In this document: piece after piece, positions 1-9,028 of the stretch
Position numbering within the stretch: the first letter of the stretch is position 1
Layout of the letters: every line of letters starts with the position of its first letter
Origin: Azotimanducus sp963663145
Lineage (GTDB): Bacteria > Pseudomonadota > Gammaproteobacteria > Pseudomonadales > Azotimanducaceae
Assembly (NCBI GenBank): GCA_963663145.1
Contig: OY760134.1
Coordinates: 1,488,001-1,552,000, forward strand
Length of the DNA stretch: 64,000 bases
Direction of reading: 5' to 3'
Notes under the pieces: model-generated
Databases searched by the model: none
What the model saw: the letters and a program-made list of their open reading frames with translations, nothing else
Told to the model about the DNA's origin: nothing
Made by a program: the position numbers and the translations under genes

Positions 1-2
1 GA

Positions 3-1706
3 ACCACCTACGGCATTTCGGCGTTTCAAATTCAGTTTGGAGGTGATCGAATTCGAACGCCGGGTGATACGCCTGACGTCATGGTTGCCTTCAACCCTGC
101 CGCACTCAAAGTGAACCTGCCAATCTTGGAACCGGGCGCACTCGTAATCGTCGATGAAGACGCCTTCAATCCCCGCAACCTCAAAAAGGCCGGTTTCGAA
201 TCCAATCCACTCGAGGACGACAGTCTTACGAACTTCGATGTCTATCCCATCGACATCACCAATCAAACGCTCCAGACCCTCGGTCTGTTTGAACTTTCAA
301 GAAGAGAAGCGCTTCGCAGCCGCAACTATTGGGTGCTCGGTTTCATGCTTTGGGTGTTCGACCTGCCCCGCTACCCTCTGACCGATTGGATCAAGAAACG
401 ATTTGAAGCCACTCCCGAGGTCTGCAGAGCAAACCTCGCCGTCGTCAACGCCGGTCATGCTTTCGGAGAGATCGCCGAACATGCGCATGTGTTGCAGCAT
501 AAAACCATCCTCCAGAAACCGCTTGAACCAGGCGAATACAGAACCATTCGAGGTTCGGAAGCCACAGCGCTGGGCTTGTCGGCCGTAAGCCAGCTTGCGG
601 ATATGGATATCCTCTATTGTTCTTATCCGATCACGCCAGCTTCAGCAATTCTGCATGAACTCGCGAGCATGCGCGATCCGCGCGTAGCGACCTTTCAGGC
701 CGAGGACGAGATTGCGTCGTGCTGCGCCGCCATTGGCGCGTCCTATTCAGGCGCATTCGGCGTGTCTTCGAGTTCAGGTCCGGGACTGGCGCTCAAGGCC
801 GAATCTCTTGGACTCGCGATCGCTAGTGAGCTTCCACTCTTGATCATTAATACGCAACGCGCCGGGCCTTCCACGGGCCTGCCTACCAAGACCGAACAGG
901 CGGATCTCTTGCAGTCGGTCTATGGCCGCAATGGCGATACCCCGGTTCCGGTGGTTGCCGCGAAATCATCGGCCGACTGCTTTCAGGCGGTGATTGATGC
1001 GAGCCGCATCGCACTTCGCCATATGACACCGGTCATTCTCTTGCATGATGGCTACATGTCCAATTCGGCCGATCTGTGGGCGATCCCGGACATCGATGAC
1101 TACGAGCCAATCGAAACGCACTTGACCGCGGCCGACAGACTTCCGGACCACGCGCCGCATGATGCCATCTTTGAACGTGACCCTGACACTTGCGCACGGC
1201 CTTGGGCCATCCCGGGCAGGCATCGGCTGATGCATCGTGTGGGCGGATTGGAGTCCGATATTCGCACCGGGCACATTTCATATGACCCTGAAAACCACCA
1301 AATCATGACGGACATGAGGCTAGAAAAAATTAGGCGGGTGGCAGATTTTCTACCCGATGAAACGCTGGTTCAGGGTTCATTCGAAAGTGCGCTTTTGGTG
1401 CTGAGCTGGGGATCGACCTACGGACACATCTATGAAGCCGTGGAAACCTGCAACAAGGATGGTGGTTCCGTTGCCCAGGCACATCTTCGCTTTGTGCATC
1501 CGTTTGCGCATAATTTAGAGGTGTTGCTCAAGCGTTTCGATACCATCTTGGTCCCCGAACACAACGCCGGTCAACTCGCAACACTCATACGCAGTGAACT
1601 GCCCGCTCTGGCGTCAAGAATCCGCCAGTTTAATCAGATCAATGGCCTCCCTTTTTCGGCGTTAGACTTGATCGATGCAATCAGAGGGGCGCTAGTCGAT
1701 GGGTAA
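3..1706 (+). CDS. korA: 2-oxoacid:ferredoxin oxidoreductase alpha subunit (5' end outside the window)
   Basis: This is the alpha subunit (gamma and alpha domains fused) of a KorAB-type enzyme that decarboxylates a 2-oxoacid such as 2-oxoglutarate to acyl-CoA and reduces ferredoxin. The reading frame is open to the left edge: codons before the first ATG at 81 read TTYGISAFQ and GGDRIRTPGD, which belong to the gamma domain, so the true start lies upstream of the window. Visible motifs are SYPITPAS and SSSSGPGLALKAESLGLA of the pyrimidine-binding alpha domain. The last 8 bases overlap korB, which suggests translational coupling. Substrate specificity cannot be read from sequence; 2-oxoglutarate is inferred from the two-subunit architecture. 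Confidence 0.9.
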   Translation, partial: TTYGISAFQIQFGGDRIRTPGDTPDVMVAFNPAALKVNLPILEPGALVIVDEDAFNPRNLKKAGFESNPLEDDSLTNFDVYPIDITNQTLQTLGLFELSRREALRSRNYWVLGFMLWVFDLPRYPLTDWIKKRFEATPEVCRANLAVVNAGHAFGEIAEHAHVLQHKTILQKPLEPGEYRTIRGSEATALGLSAVSQLADMDILYCSYPITPASAILHELASMRDPRVATFQAEDEIASCCAAIGASYSGAFGVSSSSGPGLALKAESLGLAIASELPLLIINTQRAGPSTGLPTKTEQADLLQSVYGRNGDTPVPVVAAKSSADCFQAVIDASRIALRHMTPVILLHDGYMSNSADLWAIPDIDDYEPIETHLTAADRLPDHAPHDAIFERDPDTCARPWAIPGRHRLMHRVGGLESDIRTGHISYDPENHQIMTDMRLEKIRRVADFLPDETLVQGSFESALLVLSWGSTYGHIYEAVETCNKDGGSVAQAHLRFVHPFAHNLEVLLKRFDTILVPEHNAGQLATLIRSELPALASRIRQFNQINGLPFSALDLIDAIRGALVDG

Positions 1707-2700
1707 TATGAGCTACAAAGACTTCGCGAGTGATCGTGAGGTGCGCTGGTGTCCAGGTTGCGGAGACTACTCCGTATTGAAGTCAGTGTTGCACGCGCTC
1801 GCCGACACCGGCTCTGAGCCCGAAAACACGGTATTTGTCTCCGGCATCGGCTGTGCGGCTCGCATGCCCTACTATATCAATACCTATGGGTTTCACACGA
1901 TTCACGGACGTGCACCGGCCATCGCGACGGGCATAAAGCTGGGAAACCCAGATCTTGAGGTTTGGGTCATCACCGGAGATGGCGACGGCCTATCCATTGG
2001 AGGTAATCACCTGCTGCATATGTTTCGACGCAATGTCGATGTCAACATACTGCTGCTGAACAACGAAATCTACGGCCTGACCAAGGGACAGTTTTCTCCC
2101 ACATCGAGGTACGGCACTATTTCGCCAAGCAGCCCTGGTGGCACGCTCACCCAACCCGTCTCTCCTTGCCACTTCGCTCTGGGCAGTGGTGCCACCTTTA
2201 TTGCCCGAGGCATCGACGTTGACCAGAAGGGCTTGGTCGCGCTTTTCCAAGCATCAAAGGCGCATCGTGGAACGGGCTTCGTTGAAATCCTGCAAAACTG
2301 CATTGTCTACAACAAGGATGCCTTCGAGAACGTGACAGCCAAGGCAAGCGCGCCGGAAACCCAACTGCACGTAACGCACGGCAAGCCTCTGGTGTTCGGC
2401 GCCAATCGAGAAAAAGGGATCAAATTGAATCCTGAAACCTTAAGTCTTGAAGTGATCGATGCCCACAAGACACCCGGAGAAGTGCTGGTGCACGACGAAA
2501 CTAATTCACTCATCGCCAAACTCTTGGTGGATCTCACACCGCCTCTGCCGACCGCGTTCGGAGTGATTCACCGGCGCACCGCCACGCCCTTTGAAGACGT
2601 GTTTTTCACCCAGCGCAAATCGGCAAGCCGTGCTCCTTTCGATACGCTCCTGCGCCGCGCGATCATTCATGATCATAGAGAGGACGCAAGTCCGGAGTAA
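1699..2700 (+). CDS. korB: 2-oxoacid:ferredoxin oxidoreductase beta subunit
   Basis: Thiamine-diphosphate and iron-sulfur subunit partnering KorA. The N-terminus has WCPGCGDY, and further on GIGCAARMPYY, whose cysteines are those expected to hold the 4Fe-4S cluster. The ThDP/Mg motif is visible as GDGDGLSIGGNH followed about 30 residues later by NNEIYGLTKGQFSPTS. At 333 residues it has the normal length for the family. Two in-frame ATG codons lie at 1699 and 1708; the first overlaps the korA stop region, the second gives a protein starting MSYKDFAS. The enzyme would allow ferredoxin-linked oxidation of 2-oxoacids in addition to, or instead of, the NAD-linked dehydrogenase complex. Confidence 0.92.
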   Translation: MGNMSYKDFASDREVRWCPGCGDYSVLKSVLHALADTGSEPENTVFVSGIGCAARMPYYINTYGFHTIHGRAPAIATGIKLGNPDLEVWVITGDGDGLSIGGNHLLHMFRRNVDVNILLLNNEIYGLTKGQFSPTSRYGTISPSSPGGTLTQPVSPCHFALGSGATFIARGIDVDQKGLVALFQASKAHRGTGFVEILQNCIVYNKDAFENVTAKASAPETQLHVTHGKPLVFGANREKGIKLNPETLSLEVIDAHKTPGEVLVHDETNSLIAKLLVDLTPPLPTAFGVIHRRTATPFEDVFFTQRKSASRAPFDTLLRRAIIHDHREDASPE

Positions 2701-2812
2701 CCCTGAAGACCTTCCCGGGCTGCGGACACTGAAGCAAAGATTCAGCAATCTCCTACAAGGCCAATGGCTAATTTCGCACTCCCTTCCGCTTGGATTCGTG
2801 TTTCATACGCGT

Positions 2813-3364
2813 ATGAACAAGGCATTCTCGCTTCCCGAACTTCTCTTCACCTTGGCCTTGCTTGCGGTGCTTTCCAGCTTCGCGGTGCCAAGCCTTGACC
2901 GATTGCTGACCGAACAACGTTCGGCAAGCATCATCAATCAACTGATAATGCGCATCGAGGTCGCTCGCAAGCAAGCCTTGCTGCGAGGGCAAACACTGAC
3001 GCTTTGTCCCGGCCAGGGAAGCTGCCTTGGTCGCGATGACTGGATCAAAGGCGCCCTGCTCTTCGTGGACCGAGAAGCCGACGGCAAAATGGATGCATCC
3101 GACGAACTCGTGCGGACATTCCCGCCACTTGATGCATCCGGAAGGATCCAATGGCGTTCGTTCGGCAATCGACCTTGGATTCAGTTTAGGCCAAACGGCC
3201 TGACACCCTATCAAAGTGGTCGATTGACCTACTGTCCGAGCGATGGCAATCCGCGCTTCGCGCGTCAGGTCATACTCAATACGGCCGGAAGAACCCGCCT
3301 CGCCTCGGACCAAGACGGCGACGACATCGTAGAGACAAGTAAAGGACAACCCTTGTCTTGCTAA
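2813..3364 (+). CDS. fimT: GspH/FimT-family minor pseudopilin
   Basis: A type IV minor pilin of the FimT/GspH family. After a four-residue leader (MNKA) comes FSLPELLFTLALLAVLSS, the class III signal peptide with Glu at mature position 5; the residue before the cleavage site is Ala rather than the usual Gly. The mid-region carries the FimT-typical acidic loop LFVDREADGKMDASDE, an EF-hand-like stretch, and the C-terminus ends in a Cys. The frame is open further upstream into the korB end, but the pilin leader argues for ATG 2813 (GTG 2798 is possible); neither has a clear ribosome binding site. It converges with pilX-pilW-pilV, probably assembling into the same minor-pilin tip complex. Confidence 0.82.
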   Translation: MNKAFSLPELLFTLALLAVLSSFAVPSLDRLLTEQRSASIINQLIMRIEVARKQALLRGQTLTLCPGQGSCLGRDDWIKGALLFVDREADGKMDASDELVRTFPPLDASGRIQWRSFGNRPWIQFRPNGLTPYQSGRLTYCPSDGNPRFARQVILNTAGRTRLASDQDGDDIVETSKGQPLSC

Positions 3365-3458
3365 CGCAGCAAAGCTGGCTGGGAAAGCTACGGGAGAAGG
3401 TGCAACGCTCTCGTGGGGAGAACGGAGTGCCTGTTGCTGCCGCTTGCGCTGAGCGGAT

Positions 3459-3920
3459 TCACCAGGTCCGGCGCCATGAGAGTCTGCCGACCTCGAGTCC
3501 TTTCGGCATCGCGCTTTCTTCAAACGCGCCAAGGGGTTCGATCACGCCTAGTGTTACCTCCATGACGGCGTGTCCATCTTGGCAGGTTTGAAGCCCATAG
3601 ACCACCCACTTGGCGGCCTGCGCATCATCACCTGCGTCAAGTGATAGCTCATGCATGCGGGAGATGCTTACGCGCAGCGCGATACTGGTCTCGCAACCAA
3701 GTGCCGAACCCTTAATTTGTGGCTCGCCGTTCAAGAGCGATGCTTCACTCAATTGCAGAGCATCATGGGCAAGCTGCATGTTCCGCACGGCGACCTCCAG
3801 CGCTCGATTATGCTGCGCCATCAGAGAAGCCGAACGCATGGTCGCCAAGGCGGCGACGGACAGAATCGCCAAGACAAAAAGACAGGTGATGAGCACATAG
3901 GCCCTGGACTCCATCGTCAT
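3459..3920 (-). CDS. pilX: PilX-like minor pilin
   Basis: 153-residue protein that begins MTMESRAYVLITCLFVLAILSVAALATMRS, a single N-terminal hydrophobic helix without a clean G-F cleavage site but with the RAY-LI-LF-LAILS pattern of PilX N-terminal domains. It is the last gene of the pilV-pilW-pilX set and its ATG overlaps the pilW stop codon as ATGA, indicating translational coupling. Role inferred from family and context: minor pilin needed for assembly of type IV pili. No PilY1 adhesin gene follows in this window, unlike in Pseudomonas-type clusters. Confidence 0.72.
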   Translation of the reverse strand: MTMESRAYVLITCLFVLAILSVAALATMRSASLMAQHNRALEVAVRNMQLAHDALQLSEASLLNGEPQIKGSALGCETSIALRVSISRMHELSLDAGDDAQAAKWVVYGLQTCQDGHAVMEVTLGVIEPLGAFEESAMPKGLEVGRLSWRRTW

Positions 3921-4888
3921 AAATTCTTAAACGCGAAATGACGAATGAACCGACGCTCTAATGGTGCTTGTCGAGATGAGGAGCGAGTCAGCGCGGTAAG
4001 ACTCACTCGCACGCCAAGCGGGTGCCCGTCATCGTCCAAAAGTTCCGCCAAATCAAGATCGGAAATCCCCTCAATGACTTCAACTGGACGTCTTTGCGTC
4101 TGCTTGCGCCAGAGTGCGGGAAGTTCCGCCGAAGCATGGCTCGCCGCAACGTAGAAAAACTCAGACTCCACCGGCGCAAGCCAAGGCCCCAGTCCCTCGA
4201 AGGAAGAGAAGGCAAGACTCTCGCGCAGCCTCACAGGGTGGTTATCGGCTCTCCCCAGACCATGCGCGCGTCTGAGCCGCACGACCCCGCCCGAGGCTCC
4301 GTATCCGGTCACGCGATGCAGCTCCAAATATCGGCAATCGGTGATGGCCGCATAGTCTCCCCTTCGTATCCCGCGCCTGTCCACCACATGCACAGCCCCT
4401 TCAGGCGCAACTGGCCGGGTAATCTCCATGATGTCGAAACCTAGCCCCCGCACCACCAACAGATCACTTCCCTGTTGCAGGCGATCGCGTCTGATGCCAT
4501 GACGACCGTCAATGGCGTTGATCGATTTTCCGCCGACACGCATCGGCAACTCGGAAAGCTCTGGGGCCCACCCGGGAGCATCTCTATTCGATTCGTAAAT
4601 GGCGTAGGGTTGATACAGATTGAGTTCTGGGATTGATTGCAGGTCTGCACGCAAGAGACTGACCAGTTCGGCGGAATCGCCACCGCAACCCTTGAAACCA
4701 GCTCTCTTCACCGCATTGCCGAAGAGCAGCATGGCGTGCTGCGCCTTGTCATAGAGGCTTGAATGCACATGCGTGTCAGCGTTGAGACGCATTCCACCCC
4801 CAAGAAGTTCCATCGCGGTGATCAGGGTGAGCGAGCTCAAGGTAAGCGACACCAGAAGCTCGACTAAAGTCACTCCATCCTGCCTCAC
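3917..4888 (-). CDS. pilW: PilW-like minor pilin
   Basis: Minor pilin of the PilW family, about 323 residues when started at the GTG that overlaps the pilV stop codon (GTGA). That start gives a very short leader RQDG followed by VTLVELLVSLTLSSLTLITAM, with Glu at the expected position 5; a frame extension further upstream is antisense-free but overlaps pilV and is not needed. The C-terminal half includes a conserved-looking segment on residues RRGDYAAITDCR typical of PilW. Tight coupling on both sides (pilV upstream, pilX downstream) supports one transcription and assembly unit. Confidence 0.8.
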   Translation of the reverse strand: MRQDGVTLVELLVSLTLSSLTLITAMELLGGGMRLNADTHVHSSLYDKAQHAMLLFGNAVKRAGFKGCGGDSAELVSLLRADLQSIPELNLYQPYAIYESNRDAPGWAPELSELPMRVGGKSINAIDGRHGIRRDRLQQGSDLLVVRGLGFDIMEITRPVAPEGAVHVVDRRGIRRGDYAAITDCRYLELHRVTGYGASGGVVRLRRAHGLGRADNHPVRLRESLAFSSFEGLGPWLAPVESEFFYVAASHASAELPALWRKQTQRRPVEVIEGISDLDLAELLDDDGHPLGVRVSLTALTRSSSRQAPLERRFIRHFAFKNL

Positions 4889-5379
4889 GGCAACCGACCG
4901 CCAAGCGCCAACTGCCGACTTCGCCCCCTCACCTGCCATTCCAATTGCAGGCGTATCTCTCTTGAGGTTGGTTCCACCGAGCACGCCGCATCGAAGCGTG
5001 GCAGACGCCTCAGCCCTGCCACTTGCGGACATGACTCGGCATACCCAAGGCTGCACTTCCAAGAGCTTTGCACAAAGATCTGCAATCGGGTCGCCTCGCA
5101 GGGCTGCACTGTGCAATCTTGACCGGAAAGCACCGGCGGCCCTTTTGAAAAGCCCGCATCACCGATCAATTCGGGATGCCTTCGCAAGAGTGTGCGCTGA
5201 AGCTCGATAAGGTCGCTTCCAGCAGCGAGCGCTGTGGAATAGTAGAAAGATTCCCCCGCGATACCGCTCGATTTGGCACTTGCCATCATGAGAGAAGTGG
5301 CACCCAAAGACAATATCAACAGCGCAACAAGCACTTCAATGAGTGTCAATCCGGACTCTTCAGGCGAAGCGCTGTACAT
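4885..5379 (-). CDS. pilV: PilV-like minor pilin
   Basis: Starts MYSASPEESG then LTLIEVLVALLILSLGATSL, a class III signal peptide with cleavage after Gly and Glu5. The frame extends 37 codons upstream of this ATG, but the pilin leader fixes the start. It contains four or more Cys residues in the C-terminal half (CTVQPCEATR and CSLGYAESC), consistent with disulfide-stabilised minor pilins. About 130 bases separate it from the stop of the lspA-pilin fusion upstream, so it may be read from the murJ-ribF-lspA transcript or its own promoter. Confidence 0.82.
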   Translation of the reverse strand: MYSASPEESGLTLIEVLVALLILSLGATSLMMASAKSSGIAGESFYYSTALAAGSDLIELQRTLLRRHPELIGDAGFSKGPPVLSGQDCTVQPCEATRLQIFVQSSWKCSLGYAESCPQVAGLRRLPRFDAACSVEPTSREIRLQLEWQVRGRSRQLALGGRLP

Positions 5380-5510
5380 GCGCCCACTTTGACAAAGATT
5401 GAATAGCTCTGAGGTGCGATATTTCCTCGAATTCGTGTGCGACTTTTGCTCGACCTGCGTTCGCGCACTGTCCCGCCAGCGTTCAAGCACACTGGCGGGA
5501 ATTCAACTAT

Positions 5511-6434
5511 TCACCGCCAAACACTTTCCTCATCGTCATCAAAATCGCCGTCCCCATTGAGGTCTACTAGGGTTGATCCCCAAGCATCGTAGGCCAAGGT
5601 CGGCAAATCCGAATTGGATTCCGGCACCGCGTAAAGCAAGAAGTATTCTTGCGAAGACTCGCGTATCTCGATCTCGTAGCGGGTGCTGCGAGGTGAACAT
5701 ACCTCGCTGGCCGGGGGACCTTTCGCGGCATCGCCGAGACCGTCTCCGTCGCTGTCGGCCGCCTGCTCCAATGACGAAGCACCTTCGAGCAACAATCGCT
5801 CCAAGCCCGCACCACAGCTCAGAAGATCGCCTTCGGCCGCGGTTCTCTCAGCCCTATCCGTAAATGAAACATAGGTCGGCACCGTAATCAGCGCGAGCAC
5901 TGCCAATATGAGAATTGTCACCAGAACCTCCACCATGGTGAACCCATTGGCGATACCCTGCGTTCTTGATTCGGTCAGCAAAGACCATATCCAAGCCATG
6001 ACTCCGAAAGTGATGCACATATCGGCGAGGTTGTATGCTGGAAACGCCCACCCGAAGGCGTGCATCAACACGAAATCCACGACATAGCCGACACTCACCC
6101 GATCAATCAGATTACCGAGCGCGCCAGCCAATACCAAGGAAAAGCCGATGGCTCGCCAAACATCGGGCGCACGCCGCAGAACGATTTCTCGAATCAGATA
6201 GACAGACACCGCCAAGGCAACCGGGGTAATGAACCAAAGCTGCGCACCGCCCGGCAGATTGAATAGGCCAAATGCCATGCCGCTGTTGTGCAGTCTCATC
6301 AGGCTCAATACCGGAAGCAATTCCACGCGCTGGTAGAGTTCCAAGCCTTCGACGATCAAGTACTTGGTGAGCTGGTCGAACAGCACCAAAAGGACGCTCA
6401 ATCCAAGCCAAACAATACGCGCATCAAGCTTCAC
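5511..6434 (-). CDS. lspA: In-frame fusion of lipoprotein signal peptidase (LspA) and type IV prepilin
   Basis: A single 307-codon frame encodes two proteins. Residues 1-157 are a complete signal peptidase II: DQLTK at 20-24, NSGMAFG at 50-56, GNLIDR with catalytic Asp111, and NLAD with catalytic Asp138, over four hydrophobic segments. Residues 158-164 (TQGIANG) then run straight into FTMVEVLVTILILAVLALITVP, the N-terminus of a type IV pilin with cleavage at Gly164-Phe165 and Glu at mature position 5. The mature pilin would be 143 residues with two Cys and acidic Ca-binding-like loops (DSDGDGLGD; DLNGDGDFDDDEE). The ATG overlaps the ribF stop by 4 bases. LspA normally has a cytoplasmic C-terminus, which is where prepilin leaders are cut, so prepilin peptidase could release both products. 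An internal start such as ATG at residue 146 for a separate pilin cannot be excluded. Confidence 0.88.
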   Translation of the reverse strand: MKLDARIVWLGLSVLLVLFDQLTKYLIVEGLELYQRVELLPVLSLMRLHNSGMAFGLFNLPGGAQLWFITPVALAVSVYLIREIVLRRAPDVWRAIGFSLVLAGALGNLIDRVSVGYVVDFVLMHAFGWAFPAYNLADMCITFGVMAWIWSLLTESRTQGIANGFTMVEVLVTILILAVLALITVPTYVSFTDRAERTAAEGDLLSCGAGLERLLLEGASSLEQAADSDGDGLGDAAKGPPASEVCSPRSTRYEIEIRESSQEYFLLYAVPESNSDLPTLAYDAWGSTLVDLNGDGDFDDDEESVWR

Positions 6435-7402
6435 GATAACGCTTCTCCTTGAGGCTCCTCCGCTGAAACCTCGTTCGCGTCCTGCTTCAAAAGCTCGCGG
6501 GCGTGTTCCTTATCCAAGGAAACCTGTTTGCGTAGGGCATCCAAGGAGTCAAACCTCTGCTCATCGCGCACCTTGTGCCGAAAGTCCACACACAAAAGTT
6601 CCCCATAGATGTCTTCGTCGAAATCGAACAGGTGCACTTCCAAGAGTAGATCGCTCCCGTCCACGGTTGGCCGAAACCCTATGTTGGCGACACCGGAGAA
6701 CACTTGATTACCGTGCTTTGCCTCGACGGCAAACACACCGCGCAGCGCCGCCCGTGATCGCTGTAGGCGTATGTTCGCGGTTGGCGCACCGAGACTACGA
6801 CCAAGCTGCCGGCCATACACCACCCGACCCATGATGAAGTAGCCATGTCCCATGAGCCGCTCGGCAGCACAAAGATCGCCGGCCGAAAGACATTCGCGAA
6901 CGCGGGTGCTACTGACGCGTTCTCCATCAAGCTCCAAGGTGCCGAAATTCGAGACATCAAATCCATGCCTGTCTCCCGCCGCACGAAGCAGTCGATAGTC
7001 GCCCTTGGCTTCGCGGCCAAACCTTGCATCGTCGCCCACCACCACATGGCGCACGCCGAGAGACTGGACCAAAAACCGATCAATGACCTCTTCGGCGCTC
7101 ACCTTTGCAATGCCTTCGTTGAAGGGGATCACCAGCACTCGATCTATGTCCGAACGCTGCACCAAGTGCATTTTCTCTCGAAAACTGGTGAGTCTAGCCG
7201 GAGTGGACGGCCCTTCGAAGAACTCACGAGGCTGCGGTTCAAAGGTAATGAGAAGTGAAGGCACGCCGTATTCCGCCCCTTTATTCACAAGGTAGCGAAG
7301 AATCATTTGATGGCCGTGATGCACGCCATCGAAATTTCCGAGCGTCGCCACACAGCCCTTGTGCCAAGGGCGAAGGTTGTGCGCTCCACGAATAATTTCC
7401 AT
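6431..7402 (-). CDS. ribF: Bifunctional riboflavin kinase/FMN adenylyltransferase
   Basis: Converts riboflavin to FMN and FMN to FAD in the cytoplasm. The N-terminal FAD synthetase domain shows GNFDGVHHGH at residues 22-31; the C-terminal kinase domain shows GRVVYGRQLGRSLGAPTANI and the GVFAVE and GVANIGFRPT blocks. Length (323 residues) is standard. It lies between murJ (30 bases upstream) and the lspA-pilin fusion (4-base overlap). In most gammaproteobacteria ileS sits between ribF and lspA; here it is absent. Confidence 0.95.
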   Translation of the reverse strand: MEIIRGAHNLRPWHKGCVATLGNFDGVHHGHQMILRYLVNKGAEYGVPSLLITFEPQPREFFEGPSTPARLTSFREKMHLVQRSDIDRVLVIPFNEGIAKVSAEEVIDRFLVQSLGVRHVVVGDDARFGREAKGDYRLLRAAGDRHGFDVSNFGTLELDGERVSSTRVRECLSAGDLCAAERLMGHGYFIMGRVVYGRQLGRSLGAPTANIRLQRSRAALRGVFAVEAKHGNQVFSGVANIGFRPTVDGSDLLLEVHLFDFDEDIYGELLCVDFRHKVRDEQRFDSLDALRKQVSLDKEHARELLKQDANEVSAEEPQGEALS

Positions 7403-7432
7403 GGCCAGCGATTATAACCACGCCCCCAAAAG

Positions 7433-9028
7433 CTACTGCGGGCTGCGTATGTCTTTCATTCGAAGGCCGAGAAGAACCGCGATCGCGAAGTAGGTGAAGA
7501 CCGCAACCAATACCAGCATGCAAAGCCTTACTGAGCGCTCCATCGCGCCGGCTTCAAACCAGTAGTTCGCCTGCGGGCAAAGCCACCACAGAACCAGCAC
7601 CATGCTCGCCGTGGCCAGCAGCAAGCGCAGGCCAAACCAGAGCAGCGCCCTGATGCCGTGAATGAGCCCCAGCGCGCCGAGGCCATGAAAGAGCAGCCAC
7701 GCATGAACGATGGCAGCAATGCTTGTGGCAAGCGCGAGTCCCACATGTGCAAGAAAGCGAATCAGCAAGAGATTCAATAGGATATTCACCGCAACCGCGA
7801 CCAATGCGAACTTGAGTGGCGTCTTGGTGTCGTGTCGTGCGAACCAGGCCGGTGCGCCCACCTTGACTAGCATGAGGGCAACCAGTCCAATCGAATAGGC
7901 CTCAAGACTTAAGCTCGCCATGCGCACATCATGATCTGTAAGCGCACCGTGACCGAATATGGTCGCGATTAAAGGTTCCGACAAATAAAAGAGGCCCGCC
8001 GCCGATGGCAGGCCGAACAAGAGTGCAATGCGCACCCCCTGACCCAACGCGCCTGTGAATCTCTCTTGATTCCCTTCCTCGGCAAACTTGGACAAGCTTG
8101 GCAGCAGGGCGGTGCCAAGCCCGACGGCAATGATGCCGAGCGGAAGCTCGAACAGCCGATCGGAATAGTACAGCCAAGAGACGCTGCCAACGATCAAGAA
8201 CGAAGCCAGTATTGAGTCGATCAAGGAATTCAATTGCCCTGCGGATGCCGAGAGCATGGCCGGACCCATGAGTCGAAGGACGCTTCGACTCCCTTGATCG
8301 GAGAAATTCACCCTCGGCCTGGTCAGCAAACCGAGCTTGCTCACGCCGATGAGTTGAACGCCGAGTTGCGCGATTCCGGCAACTATGACCCCATAGGCCA
8401 GCGCCATGACGGAGGGATCAAAGGAGGAGACGAAAAAGAGTGCGGCACCGATCAGGCACACATTGAGTAGCACCGGGGCGAGGGAGGTCACTGCAAAACG
8501 CGCATTGGAATTCAAGATGGCGGCGCAATAGGCGGCCAACGCAATGAACCCGAGATATGGAAAGGTAACGCGCAGCACATCAGATGCCAAGGTTCGACGC
8601 GGGTCGTCAGCATCGAATCCAGGCGCGAACACCATCATGAGCCATGGCGCGACCATGACCCCAATCACACACAAAGGGATGAGCACCAAGAGGAAATTGC
8701 CCTGGATGACCGACAGGAAGGCGCGTAGTTCCGGCGTGGGCTGCTTCAGGTATCCGGCAAGAACAGGAATAAACCCTTGCGAAAAGGCACCTTCCGCCAA
8801 CATGCGCCGGAAGAAATTGGGCACTCTGAAGGCGGCGAAAAATGCATCCGCTGCGACGCTGGCACCGAAGATATTGGCAAAGACCATGTCTCGGATAAAT
8901 CCGGTAACGCGCGAAAGCAAGGTCCCGGAGGCAACGACGGTTCCCTTTCTGAGAATCGTCTGACCTCTCGGGTCATGATTGGCGTCGGGAGCAATCGTCC
9001 GGTCTTGTGTCTCTTTCGGCACCTTCAT
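7433..9028 (-). CDS. murJ: Lipid II flippase MurJ (MviN)
   Basis: Polytopic inner-membrane protein that flips lipid-linked peptidoglycan precursor. The N-terminal part has the family signature LSRVTGFIRDMVFANIFGAS, then DAFFAAFRVPNFFRRMLAEGAFSQGFIPV, followed by about 14 hydrophobic helices. The first gene of the murJ-ribF-lspA/pilin-pilVWX run. Start uncertain: ATG 9028 (MKVPKETQ), ATG 9040 or the far upstream ATG 9085 are in frame and none has a strong ribosome binding site; 9028 or 9040 fit family length best. Confidence 0.93.
   Translation of the reverse strand: MKVPKETQDRTIAPDANHDPRGQTILRKGTVVASGTLLSRVTGFIRDMVFANIFGASVAADAFFAAFRVPNFFRRMLAEGAFSQGFIPVLAGYLKQPTPELRAFLSVIQGNFLLVLIPLCVIGVMVAPWLMMVFAPGFDADDPRRTLASDVLRVTFPYLGFIALAAYCAAILNSNARFAVTSLAPVLLNVCLIGAALFFVSSFDPSVMALAYGVIVAGIAQLGVQLIGVSKLGLLTRPRVNFSDQGSRSVLRLMGPAMLSASAGQLNSLIDSILASFLIVGSVSWLYYSDRLFELPLGIIAVGLGTALLPSLSKFAEEGNQERFTGALGQGVRIALLFGLPSAAGLFYLSEPLIATIFGHGALTDHDVRMASLSLEAYSIGLVALMLVKVGAPAWFARHDTKTPLKFALVAVAVNILLNLLLIRFLAHVGLALATSIAAIVHAWLLFHGLGALGLIHGIRALLWFGLRLLLATASMVLVLWWLCPQANYWFEAGAMERSVRLCMLVLVAVFTYFAIAVLLGLRMKDIRSPQ

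Noticed and set aside
2768..3532. 254-codon minus-strand frame antisense to fimT
   Set aside because: The pilin on the plus strand has clear motifs; the antisense frame has no recognisable domain.
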